From positions 1 to 64,000 of the forward strand of contig JAVYIG010000641.1 in assembly GCA_035222895.1 (NCBI GenBank): DNA of 64,000 nt, read 5' to 3'. The position numbers and the translations under genes are program-made. This document shows positions 33,398 to 46,069 of the stretch, in pieces. How positions within the stretch are numbered: position 1 is the first letter of the stretch; each line of letters begins with the position of its first letter. Origin of the DNA: Strongylocentrotus droebachiensis. Taxonomy: Eukaryota > Echinodermata > Echinoidea > Camarodonta > Strongylocentrotidae. Below the pieces are notes generated by a model, which made no database searches, had not been told where the DNA came from, and saw only the letters and a list, made by a program, of their open reading frames with translations.

Positions 33398-33536
33398 TAA
33401 CTCTCTCTCTCCGTCTCTCTCTCTCTCTCTCTCCCTCTCTCTCTCTCTCTCCGTCTCTCTCTCTCTATCTCTCTCTCTCTCTCTCTTTTCTCTCTCTCTT
33501 TCTCTCTCTCTCTCTATCTTTCCCCCTCTCTCTCAC
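33398..33536. repeat. (CT)n microsatellite, about 140 bp
   Basis: Nearly uninterrupted CT repeats with occasional CCG, TTT and ATC interruptions. Long Leu/Ser frames across it are artefacts. Confidence 0.9.
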
Positions 33537-34160
33537 CTATCCCACTCTTTGTATCTCTCCGTTTTTCTCTTGCCCCCTCTTCCTTTCCCATATTGTTTTC
33601 CTCTTTCCGTCTTTTATAATGTCCCTTGTTCCCAGTTGTCATCTACTCCATTATAACTCAATAAGAACGAAGTTAATAATCAGAATATCAATGAACTAAC
33701 TGCCTTGTAGTTTCTGAATGATTTTTTTTCGTTAAACAAGTACTTCCAGGCCATCATTCCTTCAAACTTTAGATGCAAACAGCTATCATGGATAGATAAG
33801 TTTAACTGAATATATTATTTCTCATATATTTGGTATGGCAGAATATATTCAAGATCATTTTGATTGAATGCATATTGTCGGCCGTCTGTTCATCTAAGAC
33901 GTTTAACTTCATAAACTGAATGAACACTGAGCAGCGTGTCATGTGTGATGGATACACGTTGGAAAGACTTGAGTACAGCCTGTCCCCCTTCCTCGTGAAC
34001 TGGGGACATGTACCCCCCCCCCTTCCCATCGAAAGAGGGAGAAAACGAGAGTAATAAAGATATAAGGAAAATAGAGAACGGGAGAGGGTGAGAGCAACAT
34101 CGAAACAAAATATTTGCACCGTATCCACCCTCAAGTCACTCTACAAACTTGTATTTTCGC

Positions 34161-34455
34161 ATTTGGGTAATTCTTTAAATTAGGGACCCACTTTGTGACA
34201 TTTTTTGTGTCCCTCTTACATAAGGAACCCAGTCAACCCACATGTATTCGTGGCTCTGAGGAAAGACTTAAATAGTGGAGTGAGATTGTTAAGTGATTCT
34301 AGGTATGAGGATACAATATCATGCTTGGAAATCACTTTACAATCTCTCTCCACTATTTAAGTCTACTCAGAGCCACAAATACGTGTGGGTTCCTTCTGTA
34401 AGTGGGACACCAAAAATGTCTGGAGTGGGTCCCTAATTTATGGAATTACCCATTT
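34161..34455. mobile_element. Long inverted-repeat element with ATTT target duplication, 287 bp
   Basis: The element at 34165-34451 begins gggtaattctttaaattagg and ends with its near-complement. A second inner pair ('agacttaaatagtggag' and 'ctccactatttaagtct') continues the palindrome, so nearly the whole element can fold. ATTT flanks both sides (34161-34164, 34452-34455). Non-coding. Confidence 0.85.
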
Positions 34456-34973
34456 CATTACCCAATTATTAATACCAGTGCTATACTTCCTACCGATTAC
34501 CATGCCCCCACAATCGCTTGACCATTACTCGGTTTTTGGTAAGCCAATATACAGTTATGATCAAATACATGTCTTGCTTTCAAATCGACCCTCGTAGGTT
34601 TCTCTAATTTTATTGTTTGGTTTCTAAGGTTTATCATAATATATTCATTTTTAATGTAGATATTTATTACCGTTTTCTTTCTCCCCCTCTCTCTCTTTCT
34701 CTCTCTCTCCTCTTTTTCCCACATTCTACCTCTTTCCATGAATCTCTTTATATATCTCTCCCTCTCTCTATATAACCTTTCTCTTTTGTTTAGATATTTC
34801 CATTGTAATACTACCGGATGTAATTCTTTAATAAGTTTAAAGAAGTCGATTACCTTTCACTAAAACTATACAGATCCCTAAATGCTTTCGAGGGTCTTGT
34901 GTGAGAGTACGGTGTCTTTGTCATTCGTTATCCTCCTTAGACTTCATCCTCTATTATCCTTCTCCATGCATCT

Positions 34974-35020
34974 CATCTTCGCCTTCTATCTTCGCCTTCT
35001 ATCTTCGCCTTCTATCTTGG
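34974..35020. repeat. 13-bp tandem repeat (ATCTTCGCCTTCT)
   Basis: Three and a half consecutive copies of a 13-base pyrimidine-rich unit. Confidence 0.8.
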
Positions 35021-36120
35021 CATTCCTCTGTATCCCCCATCAACCCTCCCGCTACCGGTCGCCGCTCGTGTTTATCTAGGGGAAACCCTCGCATGGTGCA
35101 TGGCGCTCCATCGCCTACCCCTACTTAACAATCTCTAAGAGGTGAAATTGAACCTTTATGATTTTATATGAGGATAGAGGAAGAAAGTGTCTACCATGGG
35201 CTATTAGTTGGATATTGAAGCTAATTGGTAAGCTTCACGATAATGGATCGAGTGCTCTTTGATAAGTGAGGGGAGAAAAATTGAAAATGAAATATTGTAA
35301 ACTCATCGCTTTTCTTATAGACAGATTTTTAAATGCTTTTATACATCATTTGCAGAAATATAATTTATAACCACTAAAATATGTTACGGTTAACATTTTC
35401 ATGGTTCAAAATCTACACCATTATTGATGTAGTAGATTGGTCGGTTTAGGTCGCTAGTTTTGTGAAAAAGATTGAAATTAAACCTACATACTTTTACACC
35501 GTGGTGATTATTTTGTGTAAGAAACATATTTAAAGTCCTAATGCCATAACGTTTACAGTCAGGTACAAATTTAAAACATTAAGGCGCCCAAGACATGTCT
35601 CTTCAATTTGAAAAAGAAAATAGTCGTTGTGATGTAGGTTGAGTATTGATTGAGAATTGTAGATTATTTTTTCTTGAATTTTTAAAGATATTGTGCACAT
35701 GTGACACTTTGAAGCAAGCAACGTGACCGCCTGACCTGCCGGATACCGACACTGCAAAATACATCATAGTGGCTTAACATAATTTTGTAACAACATGTTT
35801 GAGCTTAGATGGGAATCTATATAATTTATTACTATGACTAAATATTGTTATAACACACTGAACATTACATTGTAGCAGAAGAAAGAGACATCTTAATCTA
35901 GGCAGGTGGTTATGACGTTGCCTAAATCAATCGCGGTTCATTTCATTATATTCCTTGTTTCCAAGCATTTGTAATTTGTGTAAAGCTGCTTCTATGGTAA
36001 TGAATGTACTAGGCTTCAACTAATTACGGATTATCATAATCAAACTTCTGTTATCGCTATAATGCTTCGCACCACATCTAACACGGTAAACAAACGAACT
36101 GTCTCCTCTTCACGCACTCC

Positions 36121-36160
36121 CCTTTCTCTCTCTCTCTCCCCCTCTCTCTCTCTCTCTCTC

Positions 36161-36203
<43 letters not shown>
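36121..36203. repeat. (CT)n microsatellite
   Basis: About 80 bases of CT repeats. Confidence 0.9.
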
Positions 36204-36206
<3 letters not shown>

Positions 36207-37865
36207 CGCTTTCTCGATTTTCTACTGAATAGCCAATCCCAGAGCAAAGTTAAATATTGAACAATGTCGGTCACCGTTTGAGGTTTTAACTATAGCCAGA
36301 TAGAAGCGACTTGAGAAAGAGGGTTCGGATGAAAAGAGAAATTAAATAAAAGTGTCAATATTGTGGTAAGGGATTGACGCAAGCAAGGCATGGTACATCT
36401 TTCATACAAGTTTCTGAAGCCGCTAATCGTATACACAGTATTTCTTTCCATCAATGGCCTTTCTCTTCGTTTCTATGATGTAGCGTGAATCAAGTATAAG
36501 CGTTCGACTCGCTGCGGGAATTTCCTTTTGATGTGCGCTTTTAATTTTATTTGAGAGAAAGTTTGGTGGCTTTAATAGGGGCTGAATCAAATCCGAAAAG
36601 TTAACAGAGACGAGGGGCACCGTTTCTTGACCAACTGGTATAAGGTACACTTCTGTAATGTCACATGATGACCCGAAGGCTATCACATTACATAGATGAA
36701 CAATTATAGTATTGGTTTTATGCTCACATGCATGTACATGTATGTGTTGCTGGTATGTTAATTGGGATTGTCTTTTACAAACCCTTTTATTTTCTTCAAA
36801 AGTCTTGAAGACATACAGGGCTCATGATGGATTTGGGATAAGGTGCGGGTGGATGATGGAATAAACAATACATGCAGTCATTACCTTTAGATGTTTCACA
36901 TACGCGTGTATCACCGATTTATCTGTCCAGAACATGTTGACAATATAAGTTATAGTTGAAAACAAAATGTATCATCTTTAAAAAATATATATATATGAAA
37001 TAATATCGCTGTACCATTGCGCTCAACATTTTCTTTTCGGCCTTCATTCTAAGTTTCTATCTTCCTCCATTTCTTCCTCTTTTTTTCTCCTAATCTTTTC
37101 TCCATCTTTCTTTCTTTTACTGCCTCTATAATCTATCGTCTCAGAGATATGAGACTTTTACCTCCTTCTATTTTGCTCTCCCCCTCTCGCTCTCACTCTC
37201 TCCATTCCTGTCCCCTTTTTCTTTCACTACAGTTATCTTTTCTACCAGCCTCTCTGCCTTCCTTTACACGATTATTTTTTGTCTGTATAGAGCTCACAAT
37301 CTCTTGTCCACCAATATACCTTTTTTTCTGTTTCATTTCCCTCTCAGCCATTCTTTTGATGGGAAATAGTTTGTATCAAGTAATTTTAAAGTTATATCTG
37401 ATTTTCAAATTGAATTATAATGATAACCAATATTATTGAATAACTATCTGATATCATGTTTGGAGGGTGAAAAGATTAAGAGAGCGAGAACAATGCTCTT
37501 ATTTTATTACCTTCTGGAATAGTTCGCAAACAAATGTTTCAATGCCTTGTGGTATCACAACCAGCCGTTCATGGTCAATGTTTGTATAACCCGTTTGATT
37601 ACCTAATCACTGAATAGTTCGGTCAAGTTTCTAGCAAGCAAGTTTTGTGCATAAATTATCCTGATCATAATTTTTTTTAAACGTGTATGTGCGTTTTCCT
37701 TTTCACACTCTTTCTCGGACCCTGAAATAGAATTAAAAAACTATGTTACACTAAAATACGATGCATGATAGTAATTAACCAGGGATCAATTTGTGTTTCC
37801 TCCTTTTTGAAAATAATGATCTATTTAAATTAAGTAAGTTCATTGTATATTCCTCATTCGCCAAC

Positions 37866-37894
37866 TCACACACACACACACGCACACACACACA
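37866..37894. repeat. (CA)n microsatellite
   Basis: A short CA repeat with one CG and one TA interruption. Confidence 0.85.
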
Positions 37895-38639
37895 TACACA
37901 ACTACACGCGCACGCGAAAATAATGTGACAAGTCAGTTTACAAAAGCTAACATATTGATGATTGTCCATTAAACAAAAAGAAAATAATCTTTTCTTCTGT
38001 TAATATTAGGTCTTGAAATTATCAAATAACTCGGGCAAATAATATTGTGGACATTCCTTCATAAAGGCCCCAATTACCAGATCAGATTTTTTACGGATCA
38101 CGTCCTTATGTTATCTTATTGATGTTTATAATCTGTAATCTTGTACTGACATGCAAACGAAACAAATTTCCAATCATTGGACAACACAATTTGAATATCG
38201 AATATAGACTACAATGCAAACCATTGCTATTATAGCTAACTGTCAGAATATAGCAAAGAGTAGCAATAACCGAAACAAGCTCAAATGTGTTAACATGACT
38301 GCATTTTGCCTCGGAGAACCCATGGTATAAAGTGTCTACGCCACGCACAGTGCTACACCCACTCACCCATTGGCGCGGTGATACTGGTGGTGGTGCTCTG
38401 TTGAATGGTGCGCGCGGCGCCCCTTCACATAAATTCATTGACGTTGGTCGTCGTCTGCTGGTAACTCCGATATTAATATTCCTTCGAGTGTGTCTCTTGG
38501 CAGCCCACATAAAATATCAATTTTCATCACAACATTTACGAGAAAACAATGTTACATCTGCTTCTTCTAAACTGATAACCGCTTTGATAGTCTCCTATAC
38601 TGCTGTGTGGTCAAGATATCTTTCAGGAAAGATATACCT

Positions 38640-38764
38640 TAATTCAGTCCACCTGTGAGTCACTAAATCACTTTCGCTATAGTCGGGCTCCTGGACAACC
38701 AACGGCAGCGCGTGCCTGAGATACGGGGTTGCCGCCCGCCTAGCTAGGCATTCCAGTTCAGGTA
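38640..38764 (+). other. CpG-rich segment ending in a consensus splice donor
   Basis: A GC-rich island (ggcagcgcgtgcctgagata and the following cggggttgccgcccgcc) in AT-rich DNA ends with 'ttcag|gtatgt' at 38764. It has no reading frame that looks coding. It may be a non-coding first exon, possibly of the gene at 46070, for which an acceptor-like site ends at 45446. This is a guess from signals only. Confidence 0.25.
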
Positions 38765-39840
38765 TGTCGTTCATTTGTTTGGTTTAGTTTTTGTTTTTCT
38801 TGAGTTCATTTTGAGGCGTTTTGGGAAGCGTGTGACTTTGTTTGTTAGTGCAGATCATCAAGTTCAGAGGAATTTAGGATGCGTTTCTCATAGCAACAAT
38901 AGCTTTAGCTAGTGTATTTTTGGTATAATTTATGTTATTATTATACACCCGCAGTTTGGCCTGCATTATAACACGCTCGTTCTATGTTGAGTCCATTATG
39001 CAAGGCATGCAGATTTGGTGTTTAATCCACTACACTTCATTTTTGCTAAAAGTATATTCGTAAAAGGCATTAATATAATTTACAGTTTTCTTTTAATTCA
39101 TGAAAATACAATACAATTTTCTAATCCAATCAAATGTCTACCTTCTTTTATTAGATGGAATGATGAGCAAAATTAATGGGAAGGGTGACCAATAACCTAA
39201 ACTCACCGAAAAAGAGTCTTTTGTGTTCTATTTCTAATCTTAGGAAGTGGCAGTCAAATAATAGGTTTTGAGACTCTGTCCAAAATATGAACTTTAACAC
39301 ACTATAGGTTGGGTTTCCTTACTTATCTGTCTATTTCTAATAGTATAACTAGAATGATCTTTAAAATAAAACTGCCTATTACTCCAAATTATGTCATCTT
39401 CTCGTGGATACATACATAGGATATCAACTACTTTCACGACAGACGAAGCAATCTTAATAGTTCCAATTCAATCTATTAACAATTCTGAATAATAATGAAT
39501 TTTAGAAGTTGACGTTCCGAAGTTCCTCTGAGTTCTTTCAAAACAAATGACATTATGTTTTGTTTTAGTATATTGAACTTAATCCTCGCCACTTGAAAGC
39601 AATGTTAGTATTAAAATCTACTATAATATTCTATCATAAACGTCTATCCGACCATCTTTGCCTCGCACGTATTAGTTTTCTACTCTCACCCTAAAAAAGA
39701 AAGTATGAATTAATTCCACTACAGACACAAGGTTGCCTAACTATTCAAATGATTAAATGAAGCTACCAAGTTTCAGATCAGTATGTTTATGAAGTGCATT
39801 TTTATCGGTTGCTGGGTTTAGGGTCCAAAGAATTAAATGT

Positions 39841-40786
39841 TACACTGTAAAAAAGAATTTGTTCATTGGTAATTTTTACGTATTTTTTCCATGTAGAATT
39901 TACTTGAAAACATTAGTTTTGCCACTTACGCACTAAATTTAAGTCTTGCTAACTCAAACTTTCAATTTAGTAGAACATACGTCGAATATTTAAGTAAAAT
40001 CAAATACATAAGAACTTTAAGTAATTTCAGCTTGTATTAATTTAGTAATTTTAACTCAAAATCAGAAATTATACGTATTACTCAAACAATTTATGTTGAT
40101 TATTCTTATCTTTTTAAAGTAAGGACCGATGCAGTGCGTAATAGAAATATTTACATAAATTATGAATATTCATTAAGACCAAATTAAACTCTTTTTTAAA
40201 TAAAACAATTCTTTTTTGTGGTTGAAAGAAAATTTAAGGACTTTAAAACATTTACTAATTCATTTAACATGGCTAAGCAAAGACAAGACAATTTTTAATC
40301 GTTACCCAGTTCAAAACAAATCAAAACTTGATATTTCAGGAAATTGTCAACCAATTTTCCTTTTAAGATGCTACGATCAAGTATATATAAAATTTGGAGC
40401 CTTTCAATATGTGTCGAATTGAAGCGTATGTAATAGTTTGTGATGGTGGTAGATACGGTTAAATCTTAAATAGAAGTAGTGTTAGTGATTAGTGATTAAT
40501 CTTAAATAGAAGTAGTGAATGATTAGTGGATGTTACTTGTTAGATTAGATGGGTACCAAATCGTGCAATATGTAATCCTATCATAGCTTTTTTTTAATTA
40601 TCTAAAATGATTACAATACTTAAATTATTTACGTTAATGTAACTCGATTTAACTGAGTAAAAATTTATTCAGCAAAATAAGTAAATTCTACTTAAGATGC
40701 CGTAGGTAATATTTACTTAATAAAAATAAGGCAATTCTTTTCCTCAATTTTATTGAGTTATTTCGACTATTATTTTTTACAGTGTA
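39841..40786. mobile_element. TA-flanked element with CACTGTAAAAAA ends, 942 bp
   Basis: The element at 39843-40784 has inverted ends cactgtaaaaaa and ttttttacagtg, flanked by TA. The interior is very AT-rich with no transposase frame. It is of the Tc1/mariner-like MITE type by termini and target. Confidence 0.6.
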
Positions 40787-41039
40787 GGGTCTTTGAATTC
40801 GCCTTCAATATTGATAGATTATTCTTGGTTTGCCTTAAATTCATTTTTGGTACATGTAAATATAACTGAACAAGCCTATAACTTAAATATTTATCATATT
40901 ATTTACTAGGCCAACAGGGCCAATGTGGAAATCAGTTTTGTAACTGCCAATTCAACCCTGTCAAAATAAAACTTGAAATGAATTTAAAAAAAGAAAAATT
41001 CTGTCTACAGAGGAATAATTTTTTTAAATAAATTTATTT

Positions 41040-41560
41040 CCACATAAATTATGGGTAGAACACCCTATATAGTCAGCACAGCTGTTTTTCATAGGGGTCC
41101 AATTTAAATACATAAGAAACAAGACAATAAATCAAATACACATAAATAAATAACAATACAGTTCACATACGAATTTATTGAAATGTAACATTAAATCAAA
41201 TATATAATAAGTATATTCACACCTCACCCATCCACCAAGCAAATTATACATAGCAGGGCCCTATCCTATTACAGTACACTGTCTTACAAATGCATCACAT
41301 TCAACAAAGCATCATTTTGAGATGAGTTTAATTTTTTTTTTTAATAGTGTAATTATAGATAAACTCAATTCAAAATCATCAGAAAGACTATTCCATAATA
41401 TTCCTCCTCTAAAATGAATTTGCCCTTTGCCGTAATTTGTTGTGGGTCTTTTTATCATAAGCTGTTCACCAGTTCCTGATTCAGATCTTGACACACGTCT
41501 CTTAAAAATATTAATTATATTAGATGTATGGCTCGATAAACAGTATGAGCTCACTGTTTG
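41040..41560 (-). pseudogene. LINE 3' fragment, end of a reverse-transcriptase ORF
   Basis: On the - strand the frame ending near 41312 contains a Gly-x-x-x-Phe...Gly-Gly-x-Leu-Trp-Asn-Ser-Leu-Ser arrangement, followed by a basic C-terminus (LLKKKIKLIS). This matches the usual ending of CR1/L2/RTE-like retrotransposon polymerases (a 'W-N-S/T-L-P' motif and a Lys-rich last helix). Everything upstream is missing, so it is a 5'-truncated dead copy. Confidence 0.6.
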
Positions 41561-44500
41561 ATCCTACAGAGTTCCAAATGATCTCACTTAGTTTGTTCAC
41601 AGAGTGCTACAGTTGGGAACATAGTCATAATCAACTTGAAGGGCTACTCTCAAAAAGTGATTTTGTAGATAACCATGCATGCAAGATTGATTAAGAAATT
41701 ATTGGGTATTATAATACATTACTGTTGATTTTTTGTTGGCGGATTCTATATCTTGTATCCCTCGAAGAAGATTATACTTTGGACAGATTTTCACATGAAC
41801 AAAATCATTTGATGGCAAGCACGGAATCGCTTTGATGTCATGTTCATCGGTTATCAAAATCCCAAAAATATGATTATTTGGATTTGGGTTTTTTGAGATT
41901 AGTGAGGAAAGGAGAAGGAGATAAAACTTCTTTCGAACTGAAGTGAAGTTATCTTGTCGATCCTACTATATGAATCATGTATATCAGTTTACTTAATGAT
42001 TAAGACAAAATTACCTTAATGAGCATTGGCTGACTAAATCTTTAAATGAAAAACGAATCTGAAAATAAGAAAGTCAAGACATAAATCAAAGATGATTGTA
42101 AGGCATAACAAATTATGTTAATGTATGCTTATTCTGTGCATAAAAGGCTGACAACAATCACCTCTTTATCTTAGATGTTCCTTTTTATTAAAGCATGCAC
42201 GTATTCCACGAAAGTTAATGAAATAGATGACAAGGCAAAAGGGACAGAAATGGAAAAGAAGACAAATAAGATATGTTATCAGACAATAATTCAACACAAC
42301 AAATGAAAAATTTAGGATAAATGGTAAGCAAAATAAATTCCACTGATAATTTTTTTCGAAAGTCTATTAATTTTCCTCAATTCGAAATTACATTTGAAGT
42401 GTAAATGTATGTTCTTTTTAAAACATGAAATACAAAAATCATCCGCTTTCTCTATCTTTATTTGTTACCAGCTTTTCTTATTTTCTCGATCTCTTTCTCC
42501 CTTTATTCCTGTACTTATCTTAATTTTGTTAAAATCATTTTTTCATTTTGTTCATCCTCTTTGCTTTAAAGACTGCAGCTCGTTGCTGTCGATCTTTTGT
42601 TATTTTTATTTCATACATGCAGTCACTGACGTGTAAATCCCATCTTAAGACTGCAGGAAACACCAATCTTTACCTAAACGGGTCTCTCCTCTCCCCCTTC
42701 CATGATCCTCTTCAACCATCATATGTCGAGCTCTCTAAAGACATCCTTAATCGTTCTCAATGCCTTGTCTTGTCTAGCGTAGCAATAATTGAAAGTATTA
42801 ATAACATCAACAGCCCCTCTGCACACACCGCTGAGACGCACTTAACGCGTTCTTCAACTTCATCTTATGAGTAGCGCTTGTCACGAGCGAGTTAATACTA
42901 TGATTTATTAATCTATCCACATGGATAATTCGCTTCCTTCTCTCGTGGTTTTTTCTCCTGTTCTCATTCGTGCAAGATATGACCCGCCTTCGGTAATTGC
43001 TCCAAATCTTTCCTTTCGATCAAAGTACATGCATTAAACATGACAGCCTTCCCAACAATCCATTGGATCATTATGTTCTTTATGATGCTATTTTAAGTTC
43101 AAGACTTTATACTTTAACGCAGACTTTTTCTCCCCCGCCACATGAAGAAGGAAACAACGATCTTATATAAAACAATTTTCCGAAAAGGTTATGTTTTAAC
43201 GCTTTGGTCACATAAATGCGGTGCTTAAAAACTATAAAAATGCTATATACCACGGTAATGATTGTTTTTCTTTTCTTTTGGATCATTTTCTCCCAGTCCG
43301 ATGGTTGGTCACAACATTACCCTACCATAAAAAATGCTTGTCTACTATTCTATAACATCTACTTTCCCATCTCTTGATAATCCTTGATTCAACCACCCCT
43401 GATGTTACGTTTTCAAGTACCATACAGTAAGCGTATTCAAGAAACGTTGATGTATAAGTAGCCCTAATTTAAATAGATAATCTAGTTGAATCTGACTTAA
43501 ATATTTTGGCTTATATCTTTGACCATTCATATCAAAATAATTTATTGTATAAGCCTAAAATGTGCAACTATTAGTCATACTATTTTCAACTATACATCCG
43601 TATTTCAAAAATTAATCATGCGTCTTCTTTTCCGCCTTTAATATGTCCGTAGAATAGTCAAAAACTTGCTCTTTATCATAGCTTTCTACTCGAATTTACA
43701 TTACTTGTAAAATATCTTCCATTCTTGTGGTTATCATTAATGCCATTAAACTTTCGTTTCTGAATTGTTCAAAATCGTTCAAAATTGTTCAAAATTGCTC
43801 AGAATTGTTCAAACTACAAAATATATATTGTTTAATATCTTCAGGGAGACATTTTGATCTAATAAGCTACTTTAACAAAAAACCTCCTACATTTTATGAG
43901 AAAGTGAATTCCTTAATTTTAGAGAAAGTTAATGTATACATGCTTTTTTTCTGAGAATAAATTTATTCATTGGACGAAAAATGGGCTTCCTATAAGTATT
44001 GATATATGCATGCCCTGTTGCTACGTAATACATGTAAAAAACAATATCGCTAGAATACCTATAATGCATACACTTCTGCTACCTTAATTTCTAAAAATGT
44101 AAAAGACACGGGTGTTCATTATTTTGTTTATTTATATTGCACCCATAGGTTTGATTTCATACAAAAAAAGAAAGACAATACAACTATGCCAACTTTGACA
44201 CTGTTGTGAGCTGTAACATGTATCGGTGTTTGCAATTGAGCTAACTTGTTTTTCAATTCCTAATAGTCTTTTGTGAAACACCCCTTCCTTGTAATTCGCC
44301 ACACTGCATGGTAGACCAGAAATATGAGGATTTTTTACAACACACAACCATAATTTTCTCGGAATAGGTGTCAACTTTTATTGCCAAGAAAGGGTGCAAT
44401 AAATTATACCCAAACAACACACAGCATGGTAGCAATCCTTCAAATTTCATCCAGCAAAAATTACGACCGCTTGACTGCCGTGCCAGTGTAGGTGTTTATT

Positions 44501-45877
44501 TCAGCAGCGCCCGTGCTGCCGTGTTTAATCGAGTACTGGGTAATATACCAGCCCTTCAGTTTCCCGTGAGCTAAGCGTGTGTTCTCGATCATACTCGAGG
44601 GTTGTGCAAACACAGCATACAATAACGGGGAGGCGCTTGATGAAATTTGACCAAAAAAAGTATCAATTTGTTGGTGTGTCTTGATGCTGAAAAGTAGGGC
44701 GCCAGAGGTGATAATAACGTTTGTAGTTGCAGCATGACAAAATATTAAAAGCAAGGAATTGACAGAATTAAGCCGACGCCTTGGTGTTTAGCATCAAAAT
44801 TGGGGCCCGCTGAAGCCCAAGCTTTTTAATTTATTAATCTGAGAATTAATAAAAAATGTTTTGCAGTTTCTTGATGTTTATGTCTCTATTTTCTTTATTT
44901 CTTTTTAGAATGTGGAATTTGGGTAACCTTTCTGATGCCGTGCTACCGTCAGATTCACGTTAAGGACACGATTGAGGTGTCAGAAGAGAATTTTGCATAA
45001 GCAATTTACCCTTAACAAAACATAGAAAGAAACGCCATGAAATAAAATAAAATGAAATCATCAGATTTCCGACTGTTGAAATATAATGATAATAATACCT
45101 TGCACTCAAATGTGTTTCTATATTATAGTGTAGCTCACTATAGTTATGCATGAAGTTACAGCATTGTGCTGATGTAGATCTATTCCAACTCTTAATAGCA
45201 ACAACAACAGCAGCAACAATAAAATTAAATATGAAATGGTTTCTGCCAACCTAACCCACATCTAATGATTCGTTGTTATTGTTGAGAACTTGAGTACACT
45301 CCCTTCTTGTTTTCTTCGGAATTATTTTATTTTTCGAGTAAATTCATTATGAATTTTTTTTAATTACAAGGTTCTAATTCAGCGATAGATCAAACAAATT
45401 CATTAAAAACATATTTTCTGACTTCTCTTTTGTTTCTCCCTCACAGATATCCAGAGTGACAGGATTTGTTTCTCTTCATCGAATACAAAACCATGCACCT
45501 TCGTCCATCTGCGGAATGTTTTCATTCTTCCAATACCCGAATCCAGATCTTTTTTAACAGGATGTGTAAATGAGCGCCCACGACATTCTGAGAGCATCTT
45601 TGAAGGGATGATGATCATCATCCGTTGCCTAGCAATACAACATCACTTGTAGAACATGTGAGAGGATCGTGTGTCTTCTTGAGCTTTCACTCGCAGTTCA
45701 ATCGAATCGGTGTTACCATTTAGCTCTCATATAGACCAAGTAAAGAAACAGAAGATGGTTATGATATTTGAGAGAAACCGGTAAAATCCCGGCAACAAAT
45801 AACGAGTACTGTCAGTTTGATAAAGCAATCGAACAGACTCAAAATAACAAATGATTGTAATATTGTCCGCGATCTAA

Positions 45878-45883
45878 TATAAG
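45878..45883 (+). promoter_or_regulatory. Candidate TATA element upstream of gene 2
   Basis: TATAAG lies 192 bases before the ATG at 46070, a plausible distance for a TATA box plus a 160-base leader. It competes with the alternative that the leader is spliced (acceptor-like 'ctccctcacag' ending at 45446). Confidence 0.3.
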
Positions 45884-46069
45884 ATGGCATTAGGAAATGC
45901 TAAAAGGAATGATTAATCAGAAAATATTGACAGAGTTTTTTTAACTTCAAAGAGCGTAATCTGATTTAAAGGTACAATCATATTTTAGGATAGTGTCCGT
46001 TTCACTTTAGTTTTCAACTGTCCATCGCAAAGGATTCCACATTATTTTCCTCATATCAAGATTGTCAGT

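Larger units (their letters stand above)
35100..38630. other. Intergenic DNA, no gene recognised
   Basis: AT-rich, with CT-rich stretches at 36121-36203 and 37050-37220 and a (CA)n run at 37866-37894. No open frame here shows domain-like sequence or splice signals that I would support. Confidence 0.5.

Noticed and set aside
33294..33699. Leu/Ser-rich frames of 107-120 codons
   Set aside because: They read through a CT microsatellite and have no start context or splice signals.
38106..38658. Overlapping frames of 134 and 108 codons on opposite strands
   Set aside because: No domain, no codon-usage signal, and the sequence is explained by a locally GC-richer stretch.
42394..42874. Frames of 80 and 108 codons on the + strand
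   Set aside because: AT/CT-rich composition, no family resemblance, no splice context.
45403..45621. 72-codon - strand frame upstream of gene 2
   Set aside because: Short, no homology recognised; the same segment is better explained as possible 5' leader of gene 2 on the + strand.
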